Of a DNA stretch of 64,000 nucleotides, positions 47,255 through 58,421 are shown in pieces. The stretch covers positions 17,249,604 to 17,313,603 of the forward strand of contig CM075940.1 in NCBI GenBank assembly GCA_038030265.1, in the 5' to 3' direction. Within the stretch, counting starts at the first letter, position 1; each line of letters begins with the position of its first letter. The DNA comes from Corythucha ciliata. Its lineage: Eukaryota > Arthropoda > Insecta > Hemiptera > Tingidae. The notes under the pieces are model-generated. The model was given only the letters and a program-made list of their open reading frames with translations, did no database searches and was not told the DNA's origin. A program made the translations under genes and the position numbers.

Positions 47255-50200
47255 CTATGAAGGCAGTTCTTTTTTGTCGGCCGCAGGGTCAGGCTGGTTG
47301 GAATGCTGTGGAAGGGGCTCGGGTGGCAGGGGTTTTTTCTCTTCTGGAAGTAATTGGTTAGGTAGTTTTAAAAATAAAATGAAATAAAATAATTGAAATG
47401 AATTACCGGATGGAGTTTCCTCAGGTTCTTCTGGCTTATTTTCTGGAGGAATCGCCGGCATCTGTGGCTGATGAAATGAACAAATTTGTACTTATGAACG
47501 GTATAATGGCGGAGGTAGGGGGGGGGGATTTCTTGTTACCTGTGTGGGTGGAACTTCAGGAACAGGCATGTAATGCAGAGGCCGAGGAGGTGGTTGTATA
47601 TGATGCTGGTACTGATACGGATAGTAGTGGGACGAGCCGTACTGCGTGAATTGAGGGGTTTGAGGGTATGGAGGATACTGGTGTCGTGGTGGTGGTGGAG
47701 TCGGGGGGTACTGTTGAGACGGATAGTACGGGTGTTGCGGTGGATTGGGCTGAGGGGGGATGGAAATACCGCTTTGAGGACTTGAATAACCGCCGCTGTA
47801 CTGGTTCTGATAGCTGGAACTCATTTGGGGTACACTGTAAGGAATGGATGGTGGAGGTTGCGTGGGAACTGGAATATTACCGCTGTCTTTGACTAGGACT
47901 GGTGGAAGAGGGACGGGAGACTGAGGTGATGGAAGTTTGGGTTTAATATCGTCTTTAGGAACATCTTTTTGTTGGTTTTTACTATCGGCATCCACCTGCG
48001 TCAATTTGAAAAAAATGTAACAGCAAAATCTATCAGAGGGGTTATTGCCTCACCTCTTGAGGTCCTTCGTCTTGAATGGAAGCTGCCGGGGCTTCAACCG
48101 CTTCTGCCGATGGCTCCGCGTTGCCTTCACTAACCACGCTACTCTGTGTTTCATCTTTCTTGTTCTCTTCAACAGGGACCGGAGGCCCTAAACCACGACT
48201 TTTCTCTTTTTTAAGAAGTTCGTACTGTCGTTCAACCATCTTTGCGTATGTGTCATCGTCAACAGCTCTTTGGCAGTGCTTTAAAAAAACAACGACAAAC
48301 TGATCATTCTCTCACCATGACAAATCATCAACAAATACCTTTTTGAGTTCCTCTTGAAACGCTTCGCTCGATTCCAAAAGTTTCCTCTTTTTTGACTCAA
48401 ACTTCTCCTCCGCCTGCTGCAGCTCAGCTTCAAGTTTTCGCTACACAGATATTTCATTTTAGACAGCACAATTACCCCTCACCCTACCTCCCGCCATCCA
48501 AAAATTCGCGTACTTGGTGCATCGTGAGTGACTGAACCTGTCGGTTCAGAACTTGCATTCGCGCGGTCGTCACAACCGATCGAACGTCAGGTACAATCGA
48601 ATCGGAGAAAATTTCATTGATGAGCCGGTGATTTCGAACGTAACGAGCGTAAGCGACGTGTTTCACCGAATAGCTCTCGTCCACGTCCACTGATTGAAAT
48701 AATTTTTTTATAGTGATCGCACCTATGGGCCTCCGCAAAGGGTCAAAGTTGACGAAAGGGTTCCTTTAAAGGGGGGGGGGCGCTGAACCATGGATTCCTA
48801 AACGTCTCTCCTATCAACCCCCTTCGGTACTTTAGTTAGGATAAATTCTCCTCGTATTTTTGCACCAGCCCTGTATTTTCATGTTTTAAGTCCCCGAGAT
48901 ATTCTTCAAATGCACTCATAGGAAGAAAAAATTGAAGGAAGAGCGTGAATTTCCGCTATTTCAGGGACGAAATTTGAAACAAAATGGCTATGCGTACATG
49001 GAGCAAATTAAAACGGGACCAATTTCGGGAATGAAGAAGAAATACGACCAAGATGTTTCAACTAAAGTACAGCGAGAGGGGGGGGGGTTGATTGAATTTG
49101 TGGTTGAGGGATCAATGGTTCAGCACTCTCTTAATGTTAATGGCCTTAATCTCAATGGCCAGCCACTCTGACAACATGCTGTGACCATAGAACTGTGGTT
49201 GGGAGGGGGGAAGCTACCGTACCGTCATCATCTTCGGCGGGCTGAATGTCTATCCTGCGATCTTGTTTACTGCTACCCGACGACCTGTCATGAGATTCAC
49301 GATCATCGTTTGACTGCTGAGCTATTTAAGGAGAAATGGAAACATTATCGCTCGAAAAACGAAATGTATCAGCTTGAATCGATGAAACCTGTCTTTCCAC
49401 GCGTTTTAGCTGCCATGTATGCCAAATATGCCGGTGAATTGTGATAAGCCTTCAAACTTTTTTCATACTCCAACTGGGGAATACACATAGAAGTTATGAT
49501 AAAGTCACTCGAATGTCAAGAACTGGACAGTTAACGCGTTACTCGTTAAATCGTTACTAACTGCAACTCACGAAAATGGGAACCACACGCTCATCTCCCA
49601 ATAACTCCGGAAAAAAAAAACAACGGAAAATCCACCCCATCGCGATCTTTTTTTTTCGTAGTTTATTTAAAAAATAGCAGTTTGGACCACATCAAGTCTA
49701 CTCGGCAAAAAAAGAAAAAAGAAGTCCATCCCGAAAGTAGCCATAATAAACAACGCGTTACACCTATTGCCGATTAGGCAGAGGCTATGCTTTTTCATAC
49801 ATCCCTGTTAAGGTAACGAGTAACGGCTCTTAAGTTTCCCGGGAACGGATTAACCTGTAACTGCGTTAAGTGCCTAGCTCTACCAATTTTTCAGGCTAGA
49901 GTTGAAAAAATCTCACCTTTTCAGCTTCATAATCTTCAATGTACTCGGTCTTGTCCTCGTCCGGCAAGTCTCGCCACATTTGCCCAATGATTTTCCCTAT
50001 TTCCCATAATTTTAGTTCGGGGTTTTGAGCCTTCACTTGATCCCAAACTTTTCTTGAGTACCTCATGTAGGGCATAAGTGGTTTTTCCGGAGGTTTCGGT
50101 GGTTTAGGGGTTCGGGACTCATTCTGAAAAAAAAATAAATAAAAAAAATACGGTTGGTTGAGCGAAGAAGAGGGTTTATAGGGGGGAGGGGGATACGTAC

Positions 50201-51401
50201 GGAAGTAGCCTTTCCGACTTTTTGAGGGTGAAAGCCGGGGTGCCCATGAGGCGTAGATATAAAAGGCGACTGGTTCGAAGTTTCTTTCTAAATAAACAAA
50301 ATTACTCCAAGGGTATGTTTAGAAAATAGGAATAAAATAATTGAACGAACCCCCGTAGAACTTGTGGATGAACTGCTGGCTCGCAGTCTTTCTGTGAAAC
50401 AAGACAATTTATCTATCATTGCTCCATAAGGAATTCAACAAATGGATTGTGCACTGCACCGGAATCGAGCAAAAATTACCAACATGCGACGTACATTATC
50501 ATGCAAGCACCCATAAGTCAACCATTCGCGCGATACTCACCTTTTAAAAAAGTGGACCGTTCATAATTGTCCCACCATTTTCCACATAAATTCGAAGCAT
50601 CTGAATCAAACAGAGGCTTCGGTGACAACCTCGCCATACCCAAAATAAGCGTGCGTTTCCGGAAGGCGTTAAATTTTAACGAGACCTATAGGGAATGTAG
50701 TGAGTTGCAATCCCGCACCCGTTAATAAAAAGCCTGTCTCCGTTTCCCCCTCAGTTTTTTCACAGAGTGGTCTTCACGTTTCTCTTTTTTTGCATTACTA
50801 ACCTTTTAAAATATTGAAGGTCATAGGCGCTCCAGCCGACATCAATTCTGAACAATACACATAAAACGAAAATTAAAAATAATAAATATAATGGTTGGAT
50901 TGAGGTAGAGCACTACTGTGCCCCTCACAGCATGAGGCACAGCACCGGGCCAGGGTTGGATGGGGGGTTGAGGAGCTGTAGTCCTGTCAAAGCATAGTTG
51001 AAAACGTAGCACAACCAAACGAGGAGAAAATGAACAGCAAAGCTGAATTACAGAAAACATTGGTCGAACAAACTCCCCCGTACAATCGTACAAATTCTTA
51101 CAAACGCACGAAATGTGCGGTTCACAGGCAGCCTTACTGTTCTAGTCAAAGCTGATTTAAATAAAAAAAGTACGGGTAAACCATTTCCGCGTATTTCATG
51201 CCAAAACTTTGAATCATGAGCAAAAATGCTACTAGTCAACTATCCTGTTTTAAAACATGAAAATAAAGTAATTCAAAAAGCCAATTCGGAGTTTGTGGGG
51301 AAAAAAGAGAATTTCCAGTTTTCTGTGGAGAGAAAATACTTACGGCTTTGTCCTCCCAAACTACCCATAGCCACTTGCTTGTAGTTTACGGGTAGAGACA
51401 T
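47255..51401 (-). CDS. SMARCE1: SMARCE1/BAF57 (dalao), HMG-box SWI/SNF subunit
   Basis: Fourteen minus-strand exons: 51401-51344, 50847-50803, 50600-50541, 50391-50351, 50287-50201, 50123-49917, 49473-49389, 49321-49223, 48689-48514, 48440-48339, 48278-48054, 47995-47540, 47467-47407 and 47343-47255. All phases are consistent, giving 596 aa (vertebrate SMARCE1 is about 411). The HMG box at about residues 105-175 includes [18 protein letters not shown] and [12 protein letters not shown], followed by [11 protein letters not shown]. The central [20 protein letters not shown] and [16 protein letters not shown] block and a coiled coil (about 287-320) match BAF57. The protein binds DNA and scaffolds the BAF/BAP remodelling complex. 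The extra length is a Pro/Tyr/Gln-rich tail at about 396-596. The third exon (60 nt) is the least certain. The start codon directly follows a CAG, so an upstream 5' UTR exon is likely. Confidence 0.94.
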
Positions 51402-51423
51402 CTGAAACAAAGTAATATATTGT

Positions 51424-51645
51424 TAGTGTGATCGCTTAGACAACGAGGGTTAGTAGGTAATGCATGCATGAAACTGTAGCCGTAGGAGCCTACGTTGTCT
51501 GTCTTCCCTCGTTGAGGTGCGTTAAGTCCAACTTACAGACGCTGAAGATGGCGAGCAGCCGAAACCGGTTCGTTTTTAACGCACCTCAACGAGGGAAGAC
51601 AGACAACGTAGGTTCCTACGGCTACAGTTTCATGCATGCATTAAA
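51424..51645. mobile_element. Foldback MITE, family 1 (copy B), next to SMARCE1 start
   Basis: Arms ATGCATGCATGAAACTGTAG and CTACAGTTTCATGCATGCAT enclose CGTAGGAGCC / GGTTCCTACG and the shared GTCTTCCCTCGTTGAGG. The adjacent GTGATCGCTTAGAC..GAGGGTTAGTAGG matches the flank of copy A. The inner stem is shorter than in copy A, as if partly deleted. It lies about 23 bp upstream of the SMARCE1 ATG. Confidence 0.85.
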
Positions 51646-52132
51646 GTAATATAATTGTGTAATCTCTTTTTTAACAGCAATGAGAAAGAAATATTATTTT
51701 TTTCTGAAAGCTTGGTCAGCAATAAACACGGGTTATGGGTCCTGGGGGACTCTATCACGTTTATCCGACCAACGGTTGGTTCAAAATGGGGTAAATCGAG
51801 TGTTGGAATCACACTAGGCCAACATAAAACCTTAGGTCCCTGTGTAGTACTGTAGTAATTTGGGAATCGAGGGTTACAACCTTTTACCTTTAACCAGTCG
51901 ATATATTTACCATACATTTTTCATATCGTGATCCCCCACCACCACAAATTGGATTATTTGTCAAATAATTGAAAATTTGCCAAAGGACCAAATTGTTCAG
52001 CTGCTGTGATTTGCTGTGACGTCTGAACCTCGAGTTCATACAACTGTCCAACAGACAATGTGGTCAATAAACAAGTTTCGGAGTCCAACAGTCAGCGAAA
52101 TTACAATTCAGTAATTTGTCAGTACAACTGAA
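51646..52132. other. Non-coding stretch upstream of SMARCE1
   Basis: Presumed 5' flank of SMARCE1. No gene seen. Confidence 0.35.
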
Positions 52133-52244
52133 ACTTCCAGACGCTGAAGATGGCGGGCAGCCGAAACCGGTTCGTTTTTAACGCACCTCAACGAGGGAAG
52201 ACAGACAATGTAGGCTTCTACGGCTACAGCTTTAAGCATGCATT
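52133..52244. mobile_element. Foldback MITE, family 1 (single arm, copy C)
   Basis: Contains only the right half of the family: CTTCCAGACGCTGAAGATGG..CGAGGGAAGACAGAC..GCTACAGCTTTAAGCATGCAT. This is a truncated or solo-arm copy. Confidence 0.75.
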
Positions 52245-52901
52245 AATAATTTGCTTTTGAGCATGCCAATAAACGACTAAGGTGAGTTCCGAGTAGGCAG
52301 TCAATTGACAAATTTCTTGGCTAAATAGTAATGAAATTGCAACAATCACAGCTAAATATCAGCGACATTGTAAGTTTCGGGACTTCATTTTTGTTAAATT
52401 GCCAGTTTTTAAGCTAAATATCCGCAACACTACAATTGATGGCCAAAGAGCCCAGATTCGAAGAACAAATAGCAGCAAAATTAAACGTTTCAGAGGTAAA
52501 TATCCTCGAATTGCAAGTATCGGTCTTTTTTTTAGTGGGCGCGGACGCATCGGATACTGTCGGGGCCGGCTAGCCCGATGGCCTGACAAATTGCCGCGAA
52601 ATTGCAACATTTTGAATTAAACATTCATGTTTCGGGGCCGTTTCTCTGCTGCGAAATGCTCCAGAAACCGCGAATCAGCAAATGTTTACAGACTGAGTTG
52701 GTTTTTATAGGGGCCCAACCGCCTGAAATTGGTTTCTGACTTGCCAGATCCTCAAAATTTGGTTTTAGAAAGAGCCAAACCGGCGAATTGATTTTTATAA
52801 TGCGCAATTTCGTTAATGAATATTAGCTAAAACCACTAAATCGGGTTCTGTAAGTGTCGAATCCGTAAATGAATCAACCCCGTGAAATAGGATGGGTTAG
52901 C

Positions 52902-54530
52902 CTCCAGCGTACCGTGGCAGTGGCGAGGGGGGCGGACCGCCCCGGGCCCCCGTTCGCGGATGGGGCCCCTGAAAAGTTTAAAGATGAAAAAATCGGGATT
53001 TTTAAGTAGAAAGAATGGCTTAACTCGCCTGTAAAATTGAGAAAACGCTGATTCGCGGCATTAGAGAGAGAAATTAGTTGAGAAACGGCGGCTGTTGTTA
53101 TTGAGAAAAAGCGCTAATTCACAGATGAAATTGAGAAAACGCGTATTGACGGATTCTTGGGGTAACTTTGCGGACAACTTAATTTTTTTATTGAATGCTA
53201 AGATAAATTTTAATGTTTTTGTTGAGTTGAACATTCTTTTCAATTTTATTTCTTTTGCCGACTAGTTTCTTCGACTATAGTAACTTCGCAATGCAATGCA
53301 ATGAGACAAACGCTAATTCGCGGCATTAGAGAGAGAAATTAGTTGAGAAACGCCACTTTGCGGAAAGAATACACAAAAAGTGCTAATTTGCAGATAAAAT
53401 TGAAGGGGAGAAACGCTAAAATTGAGCAAAACGAGTTCTTTCGGCCCAAAAATGGAGAAAAACGCTAATTAGCGGCTAGAATTGAGATTAAGCGCAACAA
53501 TATGCGGCTTTAAAACTTAAGAAAAAGGCCTAGTTCACAGCTGACATTGAGACAACGCAAATCACGAATTCTTGGGGCAAAATCTAGACTGAAATTGGGA
53601 AAAAGCGCTAATTCAAGGACAAAGAAAGAGAAAAACGCGAACTGAAGTGTTAAAAATGAAGAAACACACTAATTCACGGCTAAAATGGTGATAAAGTGCT
53701 TCAATTAGCAGCTTTAAAAAATTGAGAAAAAGCGTGAATTCACAGCTAAAAGGGAGAAACGCCAACTCATGGATTTTCATCAGGTCAGCATTAGGACTGA
53801 AATTGAGAAAAAGCGCTAATTCACGAGTGAAATGGACAAAAACGTGAATTCACGTCTCAAAGTGAAGGAAAACGCTAATTCACACTACTAAAGTATGAAA
53901 AATTACGATTTCACGGATAAAGTCGAGAAAAAGCGCTAAAAATCGCAGCTAAAATTTAAAAAAGGTGCTAAAATTGAGGAAAAAGCGCTAATTCACAGCT
54001 GAAAATCAAAATGAAAAAATGCCAACTCGCCGATTCTTGGGGCAATTTCGGGGATGAAATTGAGAAAAAGCGATAACTCACGCGGCTAAAAGCTAAAACT
54101 GAGAAAAACGCTAATTCATGGATAACAAAGAGAGACACGCTGAATCTAGTCTACAAATAGAGAATCCCCGCTATTCACGGCTAAAATTGCGATTAAGTGT
54201 TACTATTTGGCAGCTTTGAAAATTGAGAAAAAGCGCGAATTCACCCTTAAAATTGAGAAAACGCCAACTCACGGATTCTCGCAGCTGGGACTGAAATTGA
54301 GAAAAAGCGCCAATTTGCAGCTAAAATGTGCTAGTAGAATTGAGAAAAAAACGTTCATTCGCAGTTAAAATTAAGAAAACGCACAAACACGGTAATTGGA
54401 GGCAATTTCATGGCTAAAATTGAGAAAAAATATATACTTCAACGCTACTAAAAAGTATATTCCTAGTTTAATCTAAAGGGCCTCCTAGAGGTTTCCGCCC
54501 GGGGCCCCGATATGTTTGGTTCCGCCACTG
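52902..54530. mobile_element. hAT-like TIR element packed with 30-bp array
   Basis: CAGTGGCGAGGGGGGCGGAC starts at 52918. The right end, inverted, is CAGTGGCGGAACC, and CCCCGGGC/GCCCGGGG pairs occur inside both ends. GGGTTAGC (52894-52901) and GGGTTAAC (54531-54538) match at 7 of 8 and may be the target duplication. In that case 16 bp of unexplained sequence lies before the left CAGTGGCG. The interior is almost entirely tandem repeats with no transposase. The end type is shared with 14584-16228. Confidence 0.65.
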
Positions 54531-54930
54531 GGGTTAACTCCCCGAAATTTACTTTTTATGGAGTCAATCCTTACGAATTGTCTTTTTGAGTAAGTAAACC
54601 CCGTGAAACTTGGTTGGGAGTGCAATCACTCCAAAAATTTTGATGCCGAAAAGTCCAAACGGCGGCTAAAATTGAGAAAAATTGCTCATTCGTGGGAAAA
54701 TATTGATAGGGAAAAAAGTGAGAAAAATCCCAAATACGCGGCCATATTGACAAAAAGCGCTAATTCGCTGCTAAAAAGTGAGAAATGGCGTTCACTCGTG
54801 GCTAAAATTGAGAAAAAGCGCAGATTTGTGTTTTGTAGAGGCTCTTTGGCTGGGCTTGGCTAAAATGTAGAAAAAGGGCTAATGTGCTATTCTTGGGGCA
54901 AGTCCACGGTTGAAATTGAGTAAACGGGCC
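53020..54930. repeat. Tandem array, ~30-bp unit with higher-order period
   Basis: The unit reads roughly GAGAAAAAGCGCTAATTCAC then GGCTAAAATT. Two TTGAGAAAA words, for example, start at 53101 and 53131, exactly 30 bp apart. A, AATT and AAAATT tracts recur about every 10 bp. The marker ATTCTTGG occurs at 53153, 53568, 54033 and 54889, implying a higher-order unit of about 430 bp. The array runs on past the transposon-like right end at 54530, with a gap at about 54470-54640. Confidence 0.8.
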
Positions 54931-57681
54931 TTGATGCTGTTCCCGGAAACTTTGGGGTGTTGAGGAAGTAAAAAATGCCAAAAACGCCGGGGTAATTTTG
55001 AATAATCAGAGATCCAGCGACCGGGAAGGTATGAACAATCCCCCTCCCCACCCCAATCAAAAGCTTCTACCTCCTTCTCCTTCAAGATTCCTCTAAAATA
55101 TCTGTAATGACACTGGTTAGTGCCACACCAACAAAATTGAAGGTCACAATCCTCTTCTGAAACAAATATCTTTAAATAAAAAAAATAAAAAAGTTCTGTC
55201 TCCTCGAATAATTGAAAATTTGATCCCAGAGTGTGTTTGTCTTGCGTAAAACGAAGAAAATACTGGAGATTACCGCACAGCATTGTGTTTGTTGGGTCTG
55301 CTTTGCGCCGCATACTGTCCTAAGCCATGAGCCTTGACGTCATATAATATAAAATAATGTATCCCATAGTCATATATACAAATCTCCGGGCAAAGAGCCT
55401 CGGCTATCTGGCCTGAACATGACTTTCGAGAGTGGAATTCATGCGTATTGTGAGGATGTGTACAGGACACTACGCCATCTACTGTAGGTACTTGCTACCT
55501 GGCCAGCATCGGGGCGGTCAGCGAGTCTCACTGTGCTGGTTTGGGAGGCTGAGACAGCCAAGAAGCACGCGGTATGTGGGAGTGACGGCTATGCACCATT
55601 TGGCTATGATAGAATATCCTTCCCCAGCTTTTTTAGAGAGATAACGGGAACTTCCTCCTGAGCTTTCTGGCGTAGAATCAATAGGTTAGAGGAACCGTAA
55701 CAGGATTCCCGAGTCTGGGCCCAAGCAGGCACGATGTGTGAGCCGAAAGGCTTAGAGCACCATTGAATTAGGGTGGGAGTCTTTTTTTTTTTAAAATAAA
55801 TGATAGATGCATGTCCTATGTGTCCTGTGTCCGTCCTCTGGCTCCCTACCTGTCCCTTGAGCCAAATACCGAGTCAGTTAAGACTGTGTAGTCCGTGAAA
55901 GCGAAATCCAGTCTTATTTCCGTGTGAATCATGCAGATTCGCGTTGATAACAGTTCCCCAAATGGGAAGTTTAGGGTGGATTTGACAGTTGACAGAAGAA
56001 CTCCAATTGCAAACGTAGAAAACCTGGAATATTGGGGGGGGGGCACCTAGGACTCAACTGAAGATATGTAACAAGTTTAGTTCAATATTCTTTGAAGAAC
56101 AGATACATCGTGTGGACTGATGTGAACGAACTTCAAGACTCACCTCAAACTGATTACATTCGTCTATGAAGTACCGTCCCTTGCTCTCAAGCTCAACGCG
56201 AAAAACACATCGACCCAAATAAAATAAAGAACGGGGGAACACAATTCGGCAAATCTTGTAGTTGCAAGCAATAAAAACTAGTGATAATGAATCAAATACA
56301 CGGGGACAGCACAAAAGCCCATGGTGCGTCCTCTCATTAGCATCAGCCAGCAGCCACTCATCCATTCATTTGTGACGTACGACTAAAAATTTTCATTCGT
56401 TTCCAGAAAAATAAAACCGGGTTGGGGGAAAACTTTGAGCGAACAAAAACATCGTTTAGTTGACTTAAAATTGTCAATTAAGGCATTTGTTGGTCACACT
56501 GTACAAACGCTTCCCCATTCAATGGACCAGTCAACAAGTTTTTGGAACGTTTCGTTTATTTTTACTGAAACCACGGACTCAATCAAATTTTTATCGTCCC
56601 GGAATTTTAAATTTCAAGATTTCCTGGTATCGCTTGAATCAAATAGTCAACACACAGATAAAATTTAACTTTTAGCATCCTCCCTTCCCCACACATCCGG
56701 AGACAACAGCCCCCCTTCCCGTCCCTTGACAGTTCCTTTTCATTTTTCCTCCTTTTTTCTTTTTTTGAACGGGGTGGGTTTCGGCGAATGAATGGCGAGG
56801 AGTGGTTATAAGTGTGATTAAAAGGTGATTGTGGGAAGTTTTTTTTTGTTCCGCCGTCTGGTTCCTTTTTGATTTTTTTTTAAGTTCAAAGTGTAGTTTT
56901 AAAATATCTTAATTGTCCATAGTTGAGTGATCGTTGTATTTCGAAGATTCTCGAACTGATACAAACGTGCTCAAGGAATGAAATAAACGTGCGGCCGAAC
57001 AAACATCGTCCATGGGAGTTCGCTGGGGTCTCTTGCTACGGACAAGTGAGCCTAACAGGTACGGAGTATTCCAAGTTTTTATTTTATTGAATCTAACGTG
57101 ACCCATGTTTACGGCAAATCTGAATCTATTGGAGCTTTCTCGAATTGATCATTAAAAGCTGTACGTCAACGGAAAATTTTCTGTGGTGAAGGCCCTTTCT
57201 GAACGATATGATGGGCTTCCGATCGTTTTTTGTTCCCGTTGAAAAGTGGTTGCTCCTTGATTGCCCTAGTCATTGTATCATGTATTTGTATTAGATATTC
57301 GAATAATCTTCTTCATCTTCTTTAGTATTTAATGCATTTCTAGAATAATTCTGGTGGTCTGAAGTTTTGGTGCTTCTCCTTGAATGCTATTTTTGTATTT
57401 TAGTACTCGAAGTTGGAACGCGAAACTAAATTCTTCATTGTTAATAGATCCATGTGATTTTTATTAAATTGAAGCTTATCTCAGGTGATGGTGAGATTTT
57501 GAATGAAGTAAAAACATGAACGTCTTCGATTACGTCCGACGGTTGCTAGGGTATGGATCAGCTGATTGGTGGAATTTCAAAAAGACGTGAACGTTTTTCA
57601 TTTTTACGTCTGTCAAAATCTCCCTAATGCATTACCCTTAGCACGGAATCTTACGTGAATTATTGTGCCCCCTTTGGATCT
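54931..57681. other. Intergenic DNA upstream of POSH
   Basis: No firm gene. A minus-strand frame at about 54879-55313 contains a candidate exon (55071-55156) with a CxCGxxxC motif; see findings. The right part may hold a 5' UTR exon of POSH (for example a donor-like CAG|GTACGG at 57055-57064), but this cannot be proven. Confidence 0.35.
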
Positions 57682-57807
57682 GGGGCTAAAGTACGAAGGG
57701 GTGTTATATGAAATATCACGGGTGGTATCCACATGACAACCATTTTAATTGTGATAGGATAACGCCGTGTTAAAATTATAACACCCCTTCGAACTTGCCC
57801 CCCCGGG
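57682..57807. mobile_element. MITE, family 2 (copy B, inverted)
   Basis: Reverse complement matches 13298-13425: GGGGTGTTATAATTTTAAC, ACGGCGTTATCCTATCAC and GTGGATACCAC. Ends are GTACGAAGGGG / CCCCTTCGAAC. Confidence 0.82.
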
Positions 57808-58421
57808 GATCTAGTACAACATCCCTCTACCTCTGACGAGGTGGAGGAAGTCCTCGGCTAGAGACTCGCTGGTCAGAACATCCTCGAACATACTGGACCT
57901 CTTTGTGTCTGCTCGTCCATTTTTTCATGCACTCCCGGTATTTCCAGCTGCCTCCGGAATAAGTGCTCAGTTCGTCCGTTTCAGATTTCTTCCCACCACT
58001 CGTGAGAAACTCGCCCCCCCCCCTCCAGAAAATGCGCCGTGGCCATGGAAAAACAGTTCAGAATGATCTGATCAACCTCCAAGCCTGTAACGTTTGCTCC
58101 ATTATCTTATTTCCCTTGCTAATTTAGTTGCAGAATTTGACTATCAAGTCTGAAGCCCGCATTTCAACTTGAAGAAACTGCCGTGCCATAACTGACTTAT
58201 CGGTCGTGAAACGGAAACTTGAGCAGTAGAGTTGGCTTTAGTCCAATAAATTGGTTTTTACTTCTAAGCCACAGAAACTGGGCGAATGCCACAATATATG
58301 GCTGGGTTCTCGCGTCATTTTGCATGTATCCGTAATTGTGTCTGTTTCGACAGGTCTTGATGGCATTACCCAGACACCAGCACTAGTCGCAACAGACTCG
58401 GCCGTATCTTCTCTTCTAGGA

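Noticed and set aside
54879..55313. 144-codon minus-strand open frame with true ATG
   Set aside because: Not accepted as a whole gene: it runs through array sequence at its 3' end and only the 55071-55156 piece looks exon-like.
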